A stretch of DNA of 64,000 nucleotides from the NCBI RefSeq assembly GCF_030272615.1, contig NC_081415.1, positions 507,299,373 through 507,363,372 on the forward strand. Reading direction: 5' to 3'. Within the stretch, counting starts at the first letter, position 1; every line of letters begins with the position of its first letter. The stretch comes from Cryptomeria japonica (Eukaryota; Streptophyta; Pinopsida; Cupressales; Cupressaceae). A program made the position numbers and the translations under genes. Below the pieces are notes generated by a model. It did no database searches and had not been told where the DNA came from. It worked only from the letters and a program-made list of their open reading frames with translations. Shown here piece after piece: positions 22,880 to 33,343 of this stretch.

Positions 22880-23617
22880 TGTATGGCTTGAACTTTCTTG
22901 ATTCGTAGGCTATGAATCACCCTTCTTGCATCAATACTCCACCTAAAACTTCTCCTAATGCATCTATGATAACTACAAAATCACTATCTGGATTAGGTAC
23001 TTTCAATATAGGAGTTTTAGTCAACTTATCCCGAAGTTGGTCAAAGGCTACTTAACATTTTTTTGACCACTCAAACCTCTTCCATTTTCTTTGTAATGAA
23101 GTAATGAGAAAATATATTGTAGAAAAGTTTTCTACAAACTTACGATAATACCTAGCCAGACCCATAAAACTTCTAACTTCTAATACATTTCTTGGTACTG
23201 GTCATTCAACTATTGCTTTTATCTTTGTAGGATCAATTGCAATTCCCTCATTTGAAATCACATGACCCAAATATTGTACTTTCTTCTAAAATAATGTACA
23301 TCTGGAGATTTTCCCATACAACTTATGCTCTCTTAACCGTTGTAAGACAACTCCCAGATGTTGGAGATGCTCCTCTTCATTCTTGGAATATATGAGAATA
23401 TCATCCAAGAAGACCAACATAAATTTATCCAAGAAATCTTTGAATACATTATTCATCAAGTTCATGAATGTTGTAGGTGCATTCATTACTCCAAAGTGTA
23501 GGACTATGAACTCATAATGACCATACCTAGTTCTGAAAGTTGTTTTAAAAATGTCCTCATCCTTGATCCTTAATTGATGATATCCTAATTGTAAATCATT
23601 TTTTGAGAATACTTCCA
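22880..23617 (-). pseudogene. Element G: C-terminal half of RT and start of RNase H
   Basis: Reading leftwards from 23,617, the frame resumes the split RT gene: [20 protein letters not shown], then [40 protein letters not shown] and [15 protein letters not shown] is the polymerase active-site box. Past 23,286 the connection and RNase H follow with stops, including a stretch GGVLMQEG, stop, FIAYESRKFKP that ends at the CACTA boundary. The enzyme would copy element RNA into DNA. It is broken by element C, by the CACTA terminus and by internal stops. Confidence 0.9.
23613..23617. other. Target-site duplication of element C, left copy (TTCCA)
   Basis: TTCCA directly precedes the LTR at 23,618 and is repeated right after the other LTR at 31,204-31,208. 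Removing the element and one copy restores the reading frame of the RT around the DQKRGVE/VFSKND junction. Confidence 0.95.
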
Positions 23618-24808
23618 TGATGAATACTAAGAGGGGGGGTGAATTAGTATACCAAAAAATATTGAACTCAAACACTTTATCAGTCTACCAGTAAACCAAT
23701 ATAATAGTTTAACTAACAAACTGGTTAACACAAATGCAAACCAAACAACAAGTAAGGCATTCACCCACAGAAGCACAATCACCATAGCACAAGAGATTTT
23801 GACGTGGAAACCCAAATGGGAAAAACCACGGTGAGATGAAACTCACGAGTAACTATCTGCAGAATAGTAACTAGACTGGTTAAGGTCATACAATGTTCTT
23901 TACCAAAATAGATCTGTTAGGAATCTCAATCTCTATTAGGAGATAAGTCCGATTAAAGACTACCTTGTGAGAGGATTTCAGATCCACAGATGTGAATCAC
24001 CTTTTTAGAGGATTTACAAAGGCTTTTTTGGACCTACCCGGTTAAGGGTTTCTGACTTGTCAAAGATGTGAGTAATCAACAAGTGAATGATCTAGCAAAT
24101 GGCACAGCCTGCTTGATTAGATCCATGGTAGCTCATTGCTAATGCATTTCAGCATTACTTCAGTCTTTAGTAAATCCACACTCTGTTACAGTGCACATAC
24201 TTGATCTTCTCTGTTAAGATCGCACATACAAGAACTCATCAACCACCAAAAACCCTAATAGCTACACACACTAAAACCCTAGACATGATGTCCTTAAAAG
24301 GAATCTGATTTCATGTCGGTCCAATAAGATTACATTGCAAGTTCCTAGGTTCATTGTATCTAGACACATTTGGTAACACGACACAAAATCACCGTCAAAG
24401 TGTCGGTGGATGGTAACTCATCACAAAAATATACCAGTTGGTAACTCATCACAGAGTATTATCGGTTTATAATACTTTACCGATTACTGGTTGATAACTC
24501 AGAGTAGTATCGGTTTAACTATTAAACAGATTACCGGTTTGACAAAAATGAAGACTGGGAAAATGATAACTGCCGCTTCTAGATCCTTTGCTCCATTCCG
24601 CTTGAGATCCTCGAACTGCTTGAGGTCTTCATGCCGCTTGAGATCTTCATGCCGCTTGAGATTGGTAAACACTTTCTGCAAAACACCGAGAGTCTAAAGA
24701 CTACAACATAATAATGGTTGAGCATAATTCATACATTCAAAAAGTAATCTCATAGCAAGTGTGTGTCCATCAATGACAATCACAACATAATAATAAAAAA
24801 TGCCAACA
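23618..24808 (-). repeat. Element C 3' LTR
   Basis: 1,191 bp, plus-strand ends TGATGAATAC...TGCCAACA. It is the partner of 30,013-31,203 and the same length. It contains an 18-bp coding-like tandem motif (CTTGAGATCTTCATGCCG, three diverged copies at about 24,600-24,662) and several GGTAACTCATCAC and CGGTTT words at 24,405-24,545 that form a short irregular repeat in what would be U3. Confidence 0.95.
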
Positions 24809-24820
24809 ATCTCCCCCTTT
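24809..24820 (-). other. Element C polypurine tract
   Basis: Minus strand reads AAAGGGGGAGAT immediately before the LTR start TGTTGGCA. This is the expected primer for second-strand synthesis. Confidence 0.9.
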
Positions 24821-25081
24821 GGCATTGATGGCAACACTTAGGAAATTTTTTGACATCTAAGTGTTTTACAAAAATAATATGCCATAATAAAAAATACTCC
24901 CCCTAAGCATATACACTATCCCTTTGCAAAAAATAAAATGTATACTACTTCCTTATAGAGATAAACATGAGAGTATACATAGCATGCATCAAAATTTTAA
25001 ATACTAGAATACTTCTCTCCCTTTGCCAACAATGACAAAATATAGCTGAATAACCCATGTTTCTATTAGCTGAATAAATGT

Positions 25082-28000
25082 TTATGACAATAAAGTGTGA
25101 AACTTGTCAAAAATAGATTTAAAGTCCCGCATAAATTGCTTCATGGATAAGGACCATGACTCAAGTAATGAGGTAGCAACCTCACTCTCTGTTTGCATCT
25201 GGGATACATGTTCCTCCATGGCGTCCAAGGTACTCATCTCTTGAATAACTGTCAAGGCATCCAGATTGAGATAGCACTTATGAAGTATTTGCAGTCTTGG
25301 TAGTAGAACCAGTTGTATTTCCTACAAATCCTTGGTCCGGTTGCTGATTTCCAAATCAATTCTTGCAACCTAAAGTTGAAACCGGTGAACGGTTTGCCCA
25401 TAAGTGGTAAAGGAATCATATGGCGTCTCGAAGGTGCTTATGAATGTCTGCAAATCAGTTTGCAGTTTGTCTTTCTGGGAAAGCACATCATCACATAATA
25501 GATGGGGTTGACATATCTTACTGAGCGGTAATTTCCCCTCATCCATTGCATCTCTGATGTCCTTCTGTGCCTTATGTAGATTGGACCGGAGCTCATGGAA
25601 CTTTTTCACCAAGGTAGTGTTCAAAGCCTTTTGATGATCCTTCTTGGCATGCACTCCAACTACCTCTTCCAGGCTCTATACCTGGTCCTCTACAACTGTG
25701 CATAAGAGTTTCAGTTGGGCTACAGAGGAATCAGTACTAGGGAGGTTGGTACCGGGTATCAAACCGGTAAGAGTGTCCACCACAGCTTGGATCACGTCTT
25801 GCTCTTTCTTCCTCCTTATCACCTCCAGGCGTTCTGGAGAAAGCTTAATGCTCTGCAACAACTCTGATTTGTTTGCATATTGGAGATCAATGGGGCTAGT
25901 AATGTCAGTCGGTTTGGCTTGACTACCGGTTGCCTTTGGAGTCTCCACTTGAGTGCTCTACGTCGCTTCCTCCTTCTCTTTCTCTCTTAGCTTGTCTTCT
26001 TCTGCCTTCTTTTTCTCCTCTTCCTCTGTTTTTCTTTTCTCTTCTTCTTCTTTCCACTTCTATTTGTCCTCATCCTTTTTCTTCTTCTCCTCTTCCTGCT
26101 TCCTCTTCTCCTCTTCCTTTCTATTCTCCTCTGCCTGTTTCTTTTCTTCTTCCTTCTCCGCTTCCTTCTTCTTTTTCTCTTCTTCTTGTCTCTTTTCTTC
26201 TTCATTTTCCTATTTCTTCTTTCCTTCTTCCTATTGCTTCTTCTCTTCCTCTGCCAGTTTTTCTTGTCCTATCACTTCAGTTGGTGTACCTGAAGTAACA
26301 TATTCATCATTCAAGGCATCAACATCAATGGGTTCCATTTGATCAGTGACCGATACTCCTTCATTGTCATATGCTTCATTCAGTTGACTGATTTCTAGTT
26401 CTTTCTCAGCTTTCCTGTTGGCTTCTACCACTTGGTGTAACTTTAGAGCAGATTGAGCAAGGGAGTGGGTATCTTTTACCACTTCTGAGACTTTTCCTTC
26501 TAGCAACAGGAGTCTCCTTCTTCTCATGAAGAAGAGGCCCTTATATTTTTCCACCATTTCATAAAGTTCTATTTTAGGCACATCAGGAAAGTATTGTGCA
26601 AATACTTCCTCTCTTATTTCCTGTTCCTTCTCTATGGCAATGCACCATTTGTTATCTAAAGAATTATATAAAGAATCAGGTGTCTCAGATTTAATTTCTG
26701 ATGGCCACCAATCATTAATACATAAATAATTAATGACTTCCTGTTCAACCTCTTCCTTTTTATCATCATTAAAATCATCAAAGCACTCTTTCAGATCACC
26801 AAGCACTTTTCTTCTAATATTCTTAATAGTTCTTTGACAATGTGTCAAAGGTTTGTAGGAGGAAATATCAATATTTACTGGTGCAGATGTTGTCGGTTCA
26901 TTCTTTATCTTTTTCCTCGTTTGCCTGGTCTTCTTAGGCTATTCTTCAGACACAGTGTCCTCTGAGTCTGGTGTGTTGTCTTTTGTCTTCCGCTTTCTCT
27001 TAAAGACTTTGGCAGGAGCACCTTCTAGTTTCTTCTTTGCTAGTGACCGCTTGGTCACTTTGGGACTTGCTGCAGTAACCGGTGCTGATACTGAAGGCAC
27101 TGCCTTTCCCTTCTTTACTGACGGTTCTTCAACTGGTGTAACCCTTTCCAAATAGGTGTCGGTTCTCTTTGCCTTTGGATCAAGGGGCGAGGCGAGTAGG
27201 GTAGAGGCATACCCATCTAGCATGCCATACATTACCTCATATCCCATGGGTTCCACTTCTTTTCTAGGCTCAACCGCCTCCATTATGCACTCATCAACTT
27301 TGATGGTGAAGCAGATATCATCTTCATATTTCTTGACAATATCACCTGATATTCTCACTCTTTAGCTCATTTTGTGTCTGAACTCATCAAAGTATTTGTT
27401 CAGAACTTTTGGATAACCGGTTCCAACCGCTTGAAGGCTTTCCTTGATTTGCTTTGTAACCGGTTGGTCGACAGACCATTGAATATCTCTAACTCCTGGG
27501 AAGTAACCTTGGAAGTAGAAGAACAACCCAACCAATAGTTGTCCAAGCTTAAATCTCAAGGAATTGTCCTGTTTAATCGACTTTAGGTTCACCAGAAGTT
27601 GCCTTTGCATATAGGTGCATAAGTCAAATGATGCATCTTGCATGATCATCCTGTAGGCAGCATTTACCACTGTAGCAGAGACAGAGTTGATCCTGCTAGC
27701 ATAAAATGTCCGGTAACTTATTACCATGTAGGCATATTTGACTAGATCATCCTTGATGGGATTGATGGTCATTCCCCATTGGTCGCTCATAGAACCAATG
27801 AGCTTGGTCATTTCCGTCTTGCTGATCTTCCTTAGGGCTGGCATTTCACCAACATTATAGAAACCGGTGACGACATGAATCGCTTTCGGTGTGATGTCAT
27901 GCATCCACTCTAAGTACGTTTTATCACCGTGCACTCTGCTTAGAATGATGCAGATGTGATCATCTAAAAACTCTTCAAGGAAATAGAATGCATTGTGAAG

Positions 28001-28246
28001 CTTCTTCTTTTCCAGGACACTAAATTCTGGTTTAATCTTCTTATCCTTCCCGCATAACAAACTCAACTGGGAATGGATTACAAGAGATCTGAAGTCTTCA
28101 ATTTTATAGTCAATGTAATTGGAAATGCCTTCCTCCACTATAACACCAACGGGTATTTGAGATAGGGCATTGTATTCTGCTTTTCATTAAATGAAGTCTA
28201 CTAAATCAACGAGTGCACTAGAGCTAGAGTGTGATGCAGAAGCCAT
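25082..28246 (-). pseudogene. Element C ORF2: 1,054-codon protein of unknown function (PMD-like N-terminus, long Glu/Lys coiled coil)
   Basis: A single frame runs from ATG (28,246) to TAA (25,082-25,084), 3,165 bases, without net frameshift. About a dozen in-frame stops are present, and the ones inspected fit CAA, CAG, CGA or TGG changed by one transition. The first about 40-300 residues are helical and contain MHDITPKAIHVVTGFYNVGE, IKDDLVKYAYMVISYRTFYA and LRFKLGQLLVGLFFYFQGYF. The style recalls plant-mobile-domain-like proteins found with plant transposons, but the match is from memory and weak. A basic Pro/Lys linker follows (about residues 330-440, with KRSLAKKKLEGAPAKVFKRK). Next come an acidic helical part, a nearly pure Glu/Lys coiled coil (about residues 670-765) and a helical C-terminus. 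It lies downstream of gag on the same strand. It is neither RT, integrase nor protease. Function is not known. Confidence 0.75.
25960..26235 (-). repeat. Low-complexity Glu/Lys coding stretch in ORF2
   Basis: Plus-strand CTTCTTC/CTCTTC-rich DNA encodes on the minus strand a run of EEEKKK-type residues with periodic Ala, Gln and Arg, consistent with a long charged single helix or coiled coil. Other frames give artificial Arg/Lys or Ser/Phe ORFs that should be ignored. Confidence 0.8.
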
Positions 28247-28494
28247 AATAAAAAGAGAAATTTGAGAAAAACCTTCATAATTCAAAATTTAGGGCTTGCA
28301 AATTACACTTCGCCACACACTCCTTCAGTTGCTGAAATACCTCTTTGTGTTCTACACTTGATCAATTGATATTAGCTTCAGATTCTTCTTCAAGGTTTTG
28401 AAAATTCTTTGAATCACAATCCAAATCTCTTTTCGTCACTCAGTGCTTAAAAAATTCTTCGCTCGAGAACAAATAAGTGAAAAATGACTTGAAA

Positions 28495-28560
28495 AATCCT
28501 TTTAAACAAGTTCTTCACCTACCATAATAAATGCTCCACTCTTAGGGCTTAAACCCTAAT
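28495..28560 (-). promoter_or_regulatory. Possible internal promoter upstream of element C ORF2 (telo-box plus TATA-like site)
   Basis: On the minus strand the palindrome TTAGGGTTTAAGCCCTAA (28,542-28,559) contains a plant telo-box, AAACCCTAA in the opposite sense. About 40 bases downstream is GTTTAAAAGG (around 28,496-28,505), a TATA-like sequence. The ORF2 ATG lies about 250 bases further on. The arrangement would allow ORF2 to be transcribed apart from gag. Inference only. Confidence 0.35.
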
Positions 28561-28686
28561 TTGCCTTTTACCATTTCCGGTCTTCTTCCAGTTGACAGGT
28601 ATCACATACCAGTTAAGGTCTTTTGCCGATGTAAACCGGGGGTTCGAAACATTTCATTGATTGCTCCCCCTAAGCTTTTCTGATGC

Positions 28687-29967
28687 TTAGTTTTCCAGTT
28701 TAGTGTCTTCCACACTAGGTGCAGAAACCGGTTCTTCTTGAATCACTTCTTCTGGCTTCTTCTTCCAGGTTTTCTTCATATTTGCTTGAATAGTTTCAAC
28801 TTCAATCTTTCCTTCCGAAGTGACCGATATATCATCTGATATATTCTTTCTCATTCTACAGAATCTTGTTGTATGACCCGGTTTGTTGCAATGATATAAA
28901 ATCATTCCAGGTGATCTCCAAGGTCCATTGTTCATGTTTCCAATCTTCCTTCTGCATGTTGTAGCAATGTGACCACTACCATGACAGATCAAACAGGTTG
29001 CTCTCCATCCGGTTGTCGCTTGATAGCCACTGCTTCTTGATTGATGATTATAGGTATTAAACCGGCTTGGGTTTCGGTTCCCAGAGGATTAAGAAAAAAC
29101 TCCTTGACTCCTTTGAGGATACCTTCCGGTGTTGTGCATGACAGACCTGCATTAAAATGCTCTATGCCCAAACTTGTTGCATGCATAACAATTACCATTG
29201 AATCTATTCAGTCTAGGATAATCGTTTAGAAAATAAGGAAAATTATTGTAAGCCTTACTTCTACATACATTAGCAATGTGTCCTTCCTTGAGACAATTAA
29301 AGCAAACAGGTTTGAACTTTTGCTTACCTTTATCCTTTGGTGTCGGTTGCTTCTTTGATGCTCCATCTTTTGTTCCAGAGGTCTCACCTTCCTCATAGTC
29401 AAAGAAACCAAGTCCATTGGTATTCTTTACCGGTTTAGCTGATTCAAGCTTCTGCTCTAGCTTGATAGTGCTCTTATTGAATTTGGCAAGCATTTCCTTT
29501 GACTCAGTAAGTTCTTTGGTAATAGCAGCATTGTATTCCTTTAAGGTTGCATTCTTAGAAACAACCATGTGCAGTTCACCTTGCATTTCTTCCTTTTCCA
29601 TTTTATTTTCATGAAGATGAGTGGTAAGTGCAATGATCTCTTGCTTCATCTTGGAGATCTCATGATCTTTGTCTTTTACCAAATCTTCAGCTTTCCTCCG
29701 GTTCTCAAGCTCTTGACACATTCTGATAGTTAGTCCTTCAAGCTCCCTTCTTAAGTTGGCATTGGACTCATTTAGTTTTTCAACTTCTTGAACTAGGGCT
29801 TCCATGTTCGCTTCATCAGAAGAACTATTTTCAATTAGCTCCATCAGTTTTTCAGCATGCTCTCTTCTTTTTTCCCGAGGGGCCTTATATTTGACTTTAA
29901 GTTCATCATAGGCTTGCTCAGTCTGAGTGAGCCAATGAGTAAGTTCCCTCACAGTTTATTCCCCCAT
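28687..29967 (-). pseudogene. Element C gag: coiled coil plus CCHC zinc knuckles
   Basis: A 426-codon frame starts at ATG (29,967), 30 bases after the primer site, and ends at TAA (28,687). Codons at about 29,956-29,958, 29,152-29,154 and near 29,078 are now stops; otherwise the frame is kept. Residues about 10-215 are a long coiled coil (for example KMEKEEMQGELHMVVSKNA). After a linker (GLGFFDYEEGETSGTKDGA) come zinc knuckles CFNCLKEGHIANVC, CYACNKFGHRAF-stop-C, CHGSGHIATTC and CNKPGHTTRFC. Such proteins bind and package element RNA into virus-like particles. The N-terminal UBN2-type domain usual in copia gag is not visible. Confidence 0.88.
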
Positions 29968-29996
29968 ATCTCTTTCCAAGTGGTTAGACTTATAGA

Positions 29997-30010
29997 TGGC
30001 TCTGATACCA
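29997..30010 (-). other. Element C primer-binding site (initiator tRNA-Met)
   Basis: Minus strand reads TGGTATCAGAGCCA two bases after the 5' LTR end, complementary to the 3' end of plant initiator tRNA-Met. Confidence 0.93.
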
Positions 30011-30012
30011 AT

Positions 30013-31203
30013 TGATGAATACTAAGAGGGGGGGTGAATTAGTATACCAAAAAATACTGAACTCAAACACTTTATCAGTCTAGCAGTAAACTGGTATAAC
30101 AGTTTAACTAACAAACCAATTAACACAAATGCAAACCAAACAAAAAGTAAGGCATTCACCCATAGAAGCACAATCACCATAACACAAGATATTTTGACGT
30201 GGAAACCCAAATGGGAAAAACCACTGTGAGATGAAACTCACAAGAAACTATTTGCAGAATAGTAACCAGACCGGTTAAGGTCATACAATGTTGTTTACCA
30301 GAATAGATCCTATTAGGAATCTCAATCTCTGTTAGGAGATAAGTCTAATTAAAGACTACCTTGTGAGAGGATTTCAAATCCATAGATGTGATCACCTTGT
30401 TAGAGGATTTACAAAGGCTTTTCTGGGCCTACCCGGTTAAGGGTTTCTGACTTGTCAAAGATGTGAGTAATCAACTAGTGAATGATCTAGCAAATGGCAT
30501 AGTCTGCTTGATTAGATCCATGGTAGCTCATTGCTAATGCATTTCAGCATTACTTCAATCTTCAATAAATCCACACTCTGTTACAACGCACATACTTGAT
30601 CTTCTTTGCTAAGATCGCACATACAAGAACTCATCAACCACCAAAAACCCTAACATCTACACACACTAAAACCCTAGAAATGATGTCCTTAAAAGGAATC
30701 TAATTTCATGTCGGTCCAATAGGATTACATTGCAAGTTCCTAGGTTCATTGTATCTAGACACATTTAGTAACATGACACAAAATCACCATCAAAGTGTCA
30801 GTGGATGGTAACTCAACACAAAAATATACCGATTGGTAACTCATCACAAAGTATTACCGATTTATACAACTTTACCGATTACCGGTTGATAACTTAGAGT
30901 AGTATCAGTTTAACTATTAAATAGATTACCAGTTTGACAAAAATGAAGACTGGGAAAATGATAACTGCCGCTTCTAGTTCCTTTGCTCTGTTCCGCTTGA
31001 GATCCTCGAACCACTTGAGGTCTTCATGTTGCTTGAGATCTTCATGTTTCTTGAGATTGGTAAACACTTTCTGCAAAACACTGAGAGTCTAAAGACTACA
31101 ACATAATACTGGTTGAGCATAATTCATACATTCAATAAGTGATCTCATAGCAAGTGTGTGTCCATCAATGACAATCACAACATAATCATACAAAATGCCA
31201 ACA
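30013..31203 (-). repeat. Element C 5' LTR
   Basis: 1,191 bp with the same TG...CA ends as the copy at 23,618-24,808. Most differences between the two copies are transitions. Confidence 0.95.
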
Positions 31204-31208
31204 TTCCA
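31204..31208. other. Target-site duplication of element C, right copy (TTCCA)
   Basis: Identical to 23,613-23,617. Confidence 0.95.
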
Positions 31209-31560
31209 CTCCTCGCTTTTGATCAAATAGATCATCTATATGTGGTAACAGGTACTTATTCTTTATCATTTCTTTATTGAGAAATTGATAATTAATACAC
31301 AAGTGCAGTGTACCATCTTTCTTCTTCACAAAGATCATTGGCACACCCCAGGATGAAACAATGGGTCTGATCAATCGTTTAGACAAAAATCCCTCTATTT
31401 GAGTTTTCAATTCCATTAACTCTGTTGTGGTCATCCTATATGGAATTTTTTATATAGGTTCCAATCCTGGAATAATGTCAATGTATAAATCAAACACTCT
31501 CTTGGGAGTCAAGCCAGGTAATTCTTCTAGAAATACATCCACATATTCCTTAAGTATAGG
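31204..31560 (-). pseudogene. Element G: N-terminal half of reverse transcriptase
   Basis: The minus strand reads YVDVFLEELPGLTPKRVFDL, then [40 protein letters not shown] and [17 protein letters not shown], stopping exactly at the element C insertion. These are the usual plant gypsy landmarks from the protease/RT linker through RT boxes 1-2. The catalytic FLDD box is in the other half (22,880-23,617). Several stops lie upstream of 31,434. Confidence 0.9.
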
Positions 31561-32560
31561 ATAATTTTGAATTTTTGAATTTATTAACTCTGTATCTTAC
31601 CATCCTCAGCTTCTTGATAGTCTTGAGGTACATAATAAATTACATTATGTTGAGTTATTAACTCATTGCTTTCCTCAAGTTTTTCCATTTTGACAGCGAA
31701 AATTTGACAACCTTTCCTCTTGGTCCTATGCATTTGTACGACAGAGATTTGTCGTAACTTAACTTCTCTAAGGGTTCCTTGAATATATACCCAATTTCCT
31801 AGATCATCTAGATATTCTACAAATTTGGCATGGCGATCTACTTTGCTTCTTAGGAAACTAATTATCTTCTGACCACTTGAGCTTCTTCTGAATCCTTTCT
31901 CGGTAGTTTGAGATAGACTTAAGCCTTTTCTCTTTTGTAATAGATTTTTTATACATCGAGTCTATGGTGGTAGGACCGTGTACATCCACGTCTCCTCTAA
32001 TCTAAGCATTAAGACCCACGATAAACTTATTTATGAAAAATCACTCATCTTTTAGGTATATGGGTACATACTTCAAAAAATGAGTGAATGTTTCCTAGTA
32101 CTCATTCATCGTGGAGTCTCCTTGTCTCATATTCTGGAAATCGATCAACTTTTGATCATAGAATTATAGTGGTAACTACCACTTTTGGAATATTTCCACA
32201 AACTCACTCCAAGTAAGGGTTAAGGAACTCAACCAAAGCTCCATCTTATTGTTGATCCACCAATTGGATGCTTCACCAACCAACTGATAGGCTCCCCAAA
32301 CAACTTTGGTAATCTTAGAGTAATTCCTGATCTCAAAATATTTTTCCATTTCAGTGAGCCATACTTCACCTATATCCCCACCAGTGGTTCCTTCAAGCTT
32401 AAGAGGAATGACTTTCTTCATATCATCATCATAGTCAGAATACGATCCAATTTTTCTTTAGTGCTTTCCACACCTTGGCCTTCTTCTTGGCTATCCTCTT
32501 GGTTGGTTCTTGTCCTAACCATTTCTCAGAATTTTTTTTCACTCAGAGGTTTCATTTGTA
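31561..32560 (-). pseudogene. Element G: gag and decayed protease region
   Basis: The clearest part (32,176-32,421) reads EVWLTEMEKYFEIRNYSKIT and ASNWWINNKMELW, matching the retrotransposon gag domain (W---ME--F, A--WW), which builds the particle. Downstream, in scattered frames, come a continuation with LKYVPIYLKDE and a region that should hold the zinc knuckle and aspartic protease but is too broken to name. The traces VDRHAKFVEYLDDLG and IYYVPQDYQEAED may belong to the spacer before RT. Confidence 0.7.
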
Positions 32561-33325
32561 TTAGATCCTAGGAAGGTTATAGACATTACAAAAAGAAAAG
32601 CATCATTCATTAAGCATATAAGTCCTAAAGAAACTTATGCACATGTTTTGTGAACCCAAAGATTTATTTATATAATAAGGATTTCAAATATCCTTGTATG
32701 ACTATTTAGATAGTCAAGGGGAGAATATCCCTCAGATTCACTATTTGATACATAATTTGGTGGAACATATTCCTCAAATTTTTTGTTCACATTAATGATC
32801 AAAGGGTATATAACCTATAGACTCATCTTCAGATACATAATCATGGGGAATATATCCCTTTAATTCATTGCTAGTGGAAATCAAAATTATTTCCCAATGT
32901 GGGTATACAAGGGTTCCTACATATCATATCAAGACCAATACTCTATTCCATAGACATTTGTTTGGAAAGTGGTAAAGAGTTTGACTTGGCAGGGGAGACA
33001 GGAGGTACAAAGTTAACTACTTCCTTCATCCTCTTTTTCTCCTAACTGACACGAGATAAGGCATTCTCCTGATGTACACAAGATAAGACATGACTAAAAG
33101 TCTTAGTGTCATTCAGCTAGATTGCATTATCATGATTGGTTCCCTCAACGGTTTTGACAATGGCTTATTTTTTCTTCTTGACCTTGAGGTAGCGCTCATT
33201 TCCATTTACTGACTTCCTAGTAGTTTTCTTGAGACGCACAATTTTAGCACAATAATTATCAACATTAGAATCTTTATATGTTGGTGGGAAAGTTTAGCGA
33301 GCACATAGGTTCCAGGGCTGAACCT
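32561..33325 (-). other. Element G 5' leader / gag N-terminus, degraded
   Basis: Lies between the primer site and recognisable gag. No readable domain. Some short repeated words such as GGGGAATAT/GAATATATCCCT occur near 32,720-32,860. Confidence 0.4.
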
Positions 33326-33341
33326 GATAGCTTTGATACCA
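33326..33341 (-). other. Element G primer-binding site (initiator tRNA-Met type)
   Basis: Minus strand reads TGGTATCAAAGCTATC directly inside the candidate 5' LTR. TGGTATCA followed by AAGC/GAGC is the usual tRNA-iMet primer site in plants. Confidence 0.75.
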
Positions 33342-33343
33342 CG

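Larger units (their letters stand above)
23618..31203 (-). mobile_element. Element C: complete non-autonomous LTR retrotransposon with gag and a large novel ORF
   Basis: 7,586 bp between perfect TTCCA duplications. Both LTRs are 1,191 bp with TG...CA ends and look about 94 % identical by eye. In minus-strand order: 5' LTR, tRNA-iMet primer site, gag (426 codons), an intergenic stretch with a promoter-like site, a 1,054-codon second ORF, polypurine tract and 3' LTR. No protease, integrase, RT or RNase H was found in the 5.2-kb interior. The LTR start TGTTGGCA, the tract AAAGGGGGAGAT and the gag style are Ty1/copia-like. It probably relies on proteins from a related autonomous element. This fits the class called TR-GAG or large non-autonomous elements, with an added ORF. 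Confidence 0.93.

Noticed and set aside
25953-26342. Ser/Phe-rich plus-strand ORFs and an Arg/Lys-rich minus ORF
   Set aside because: Other frames of the Glu/Lys low-complexity part of element C ORF2.
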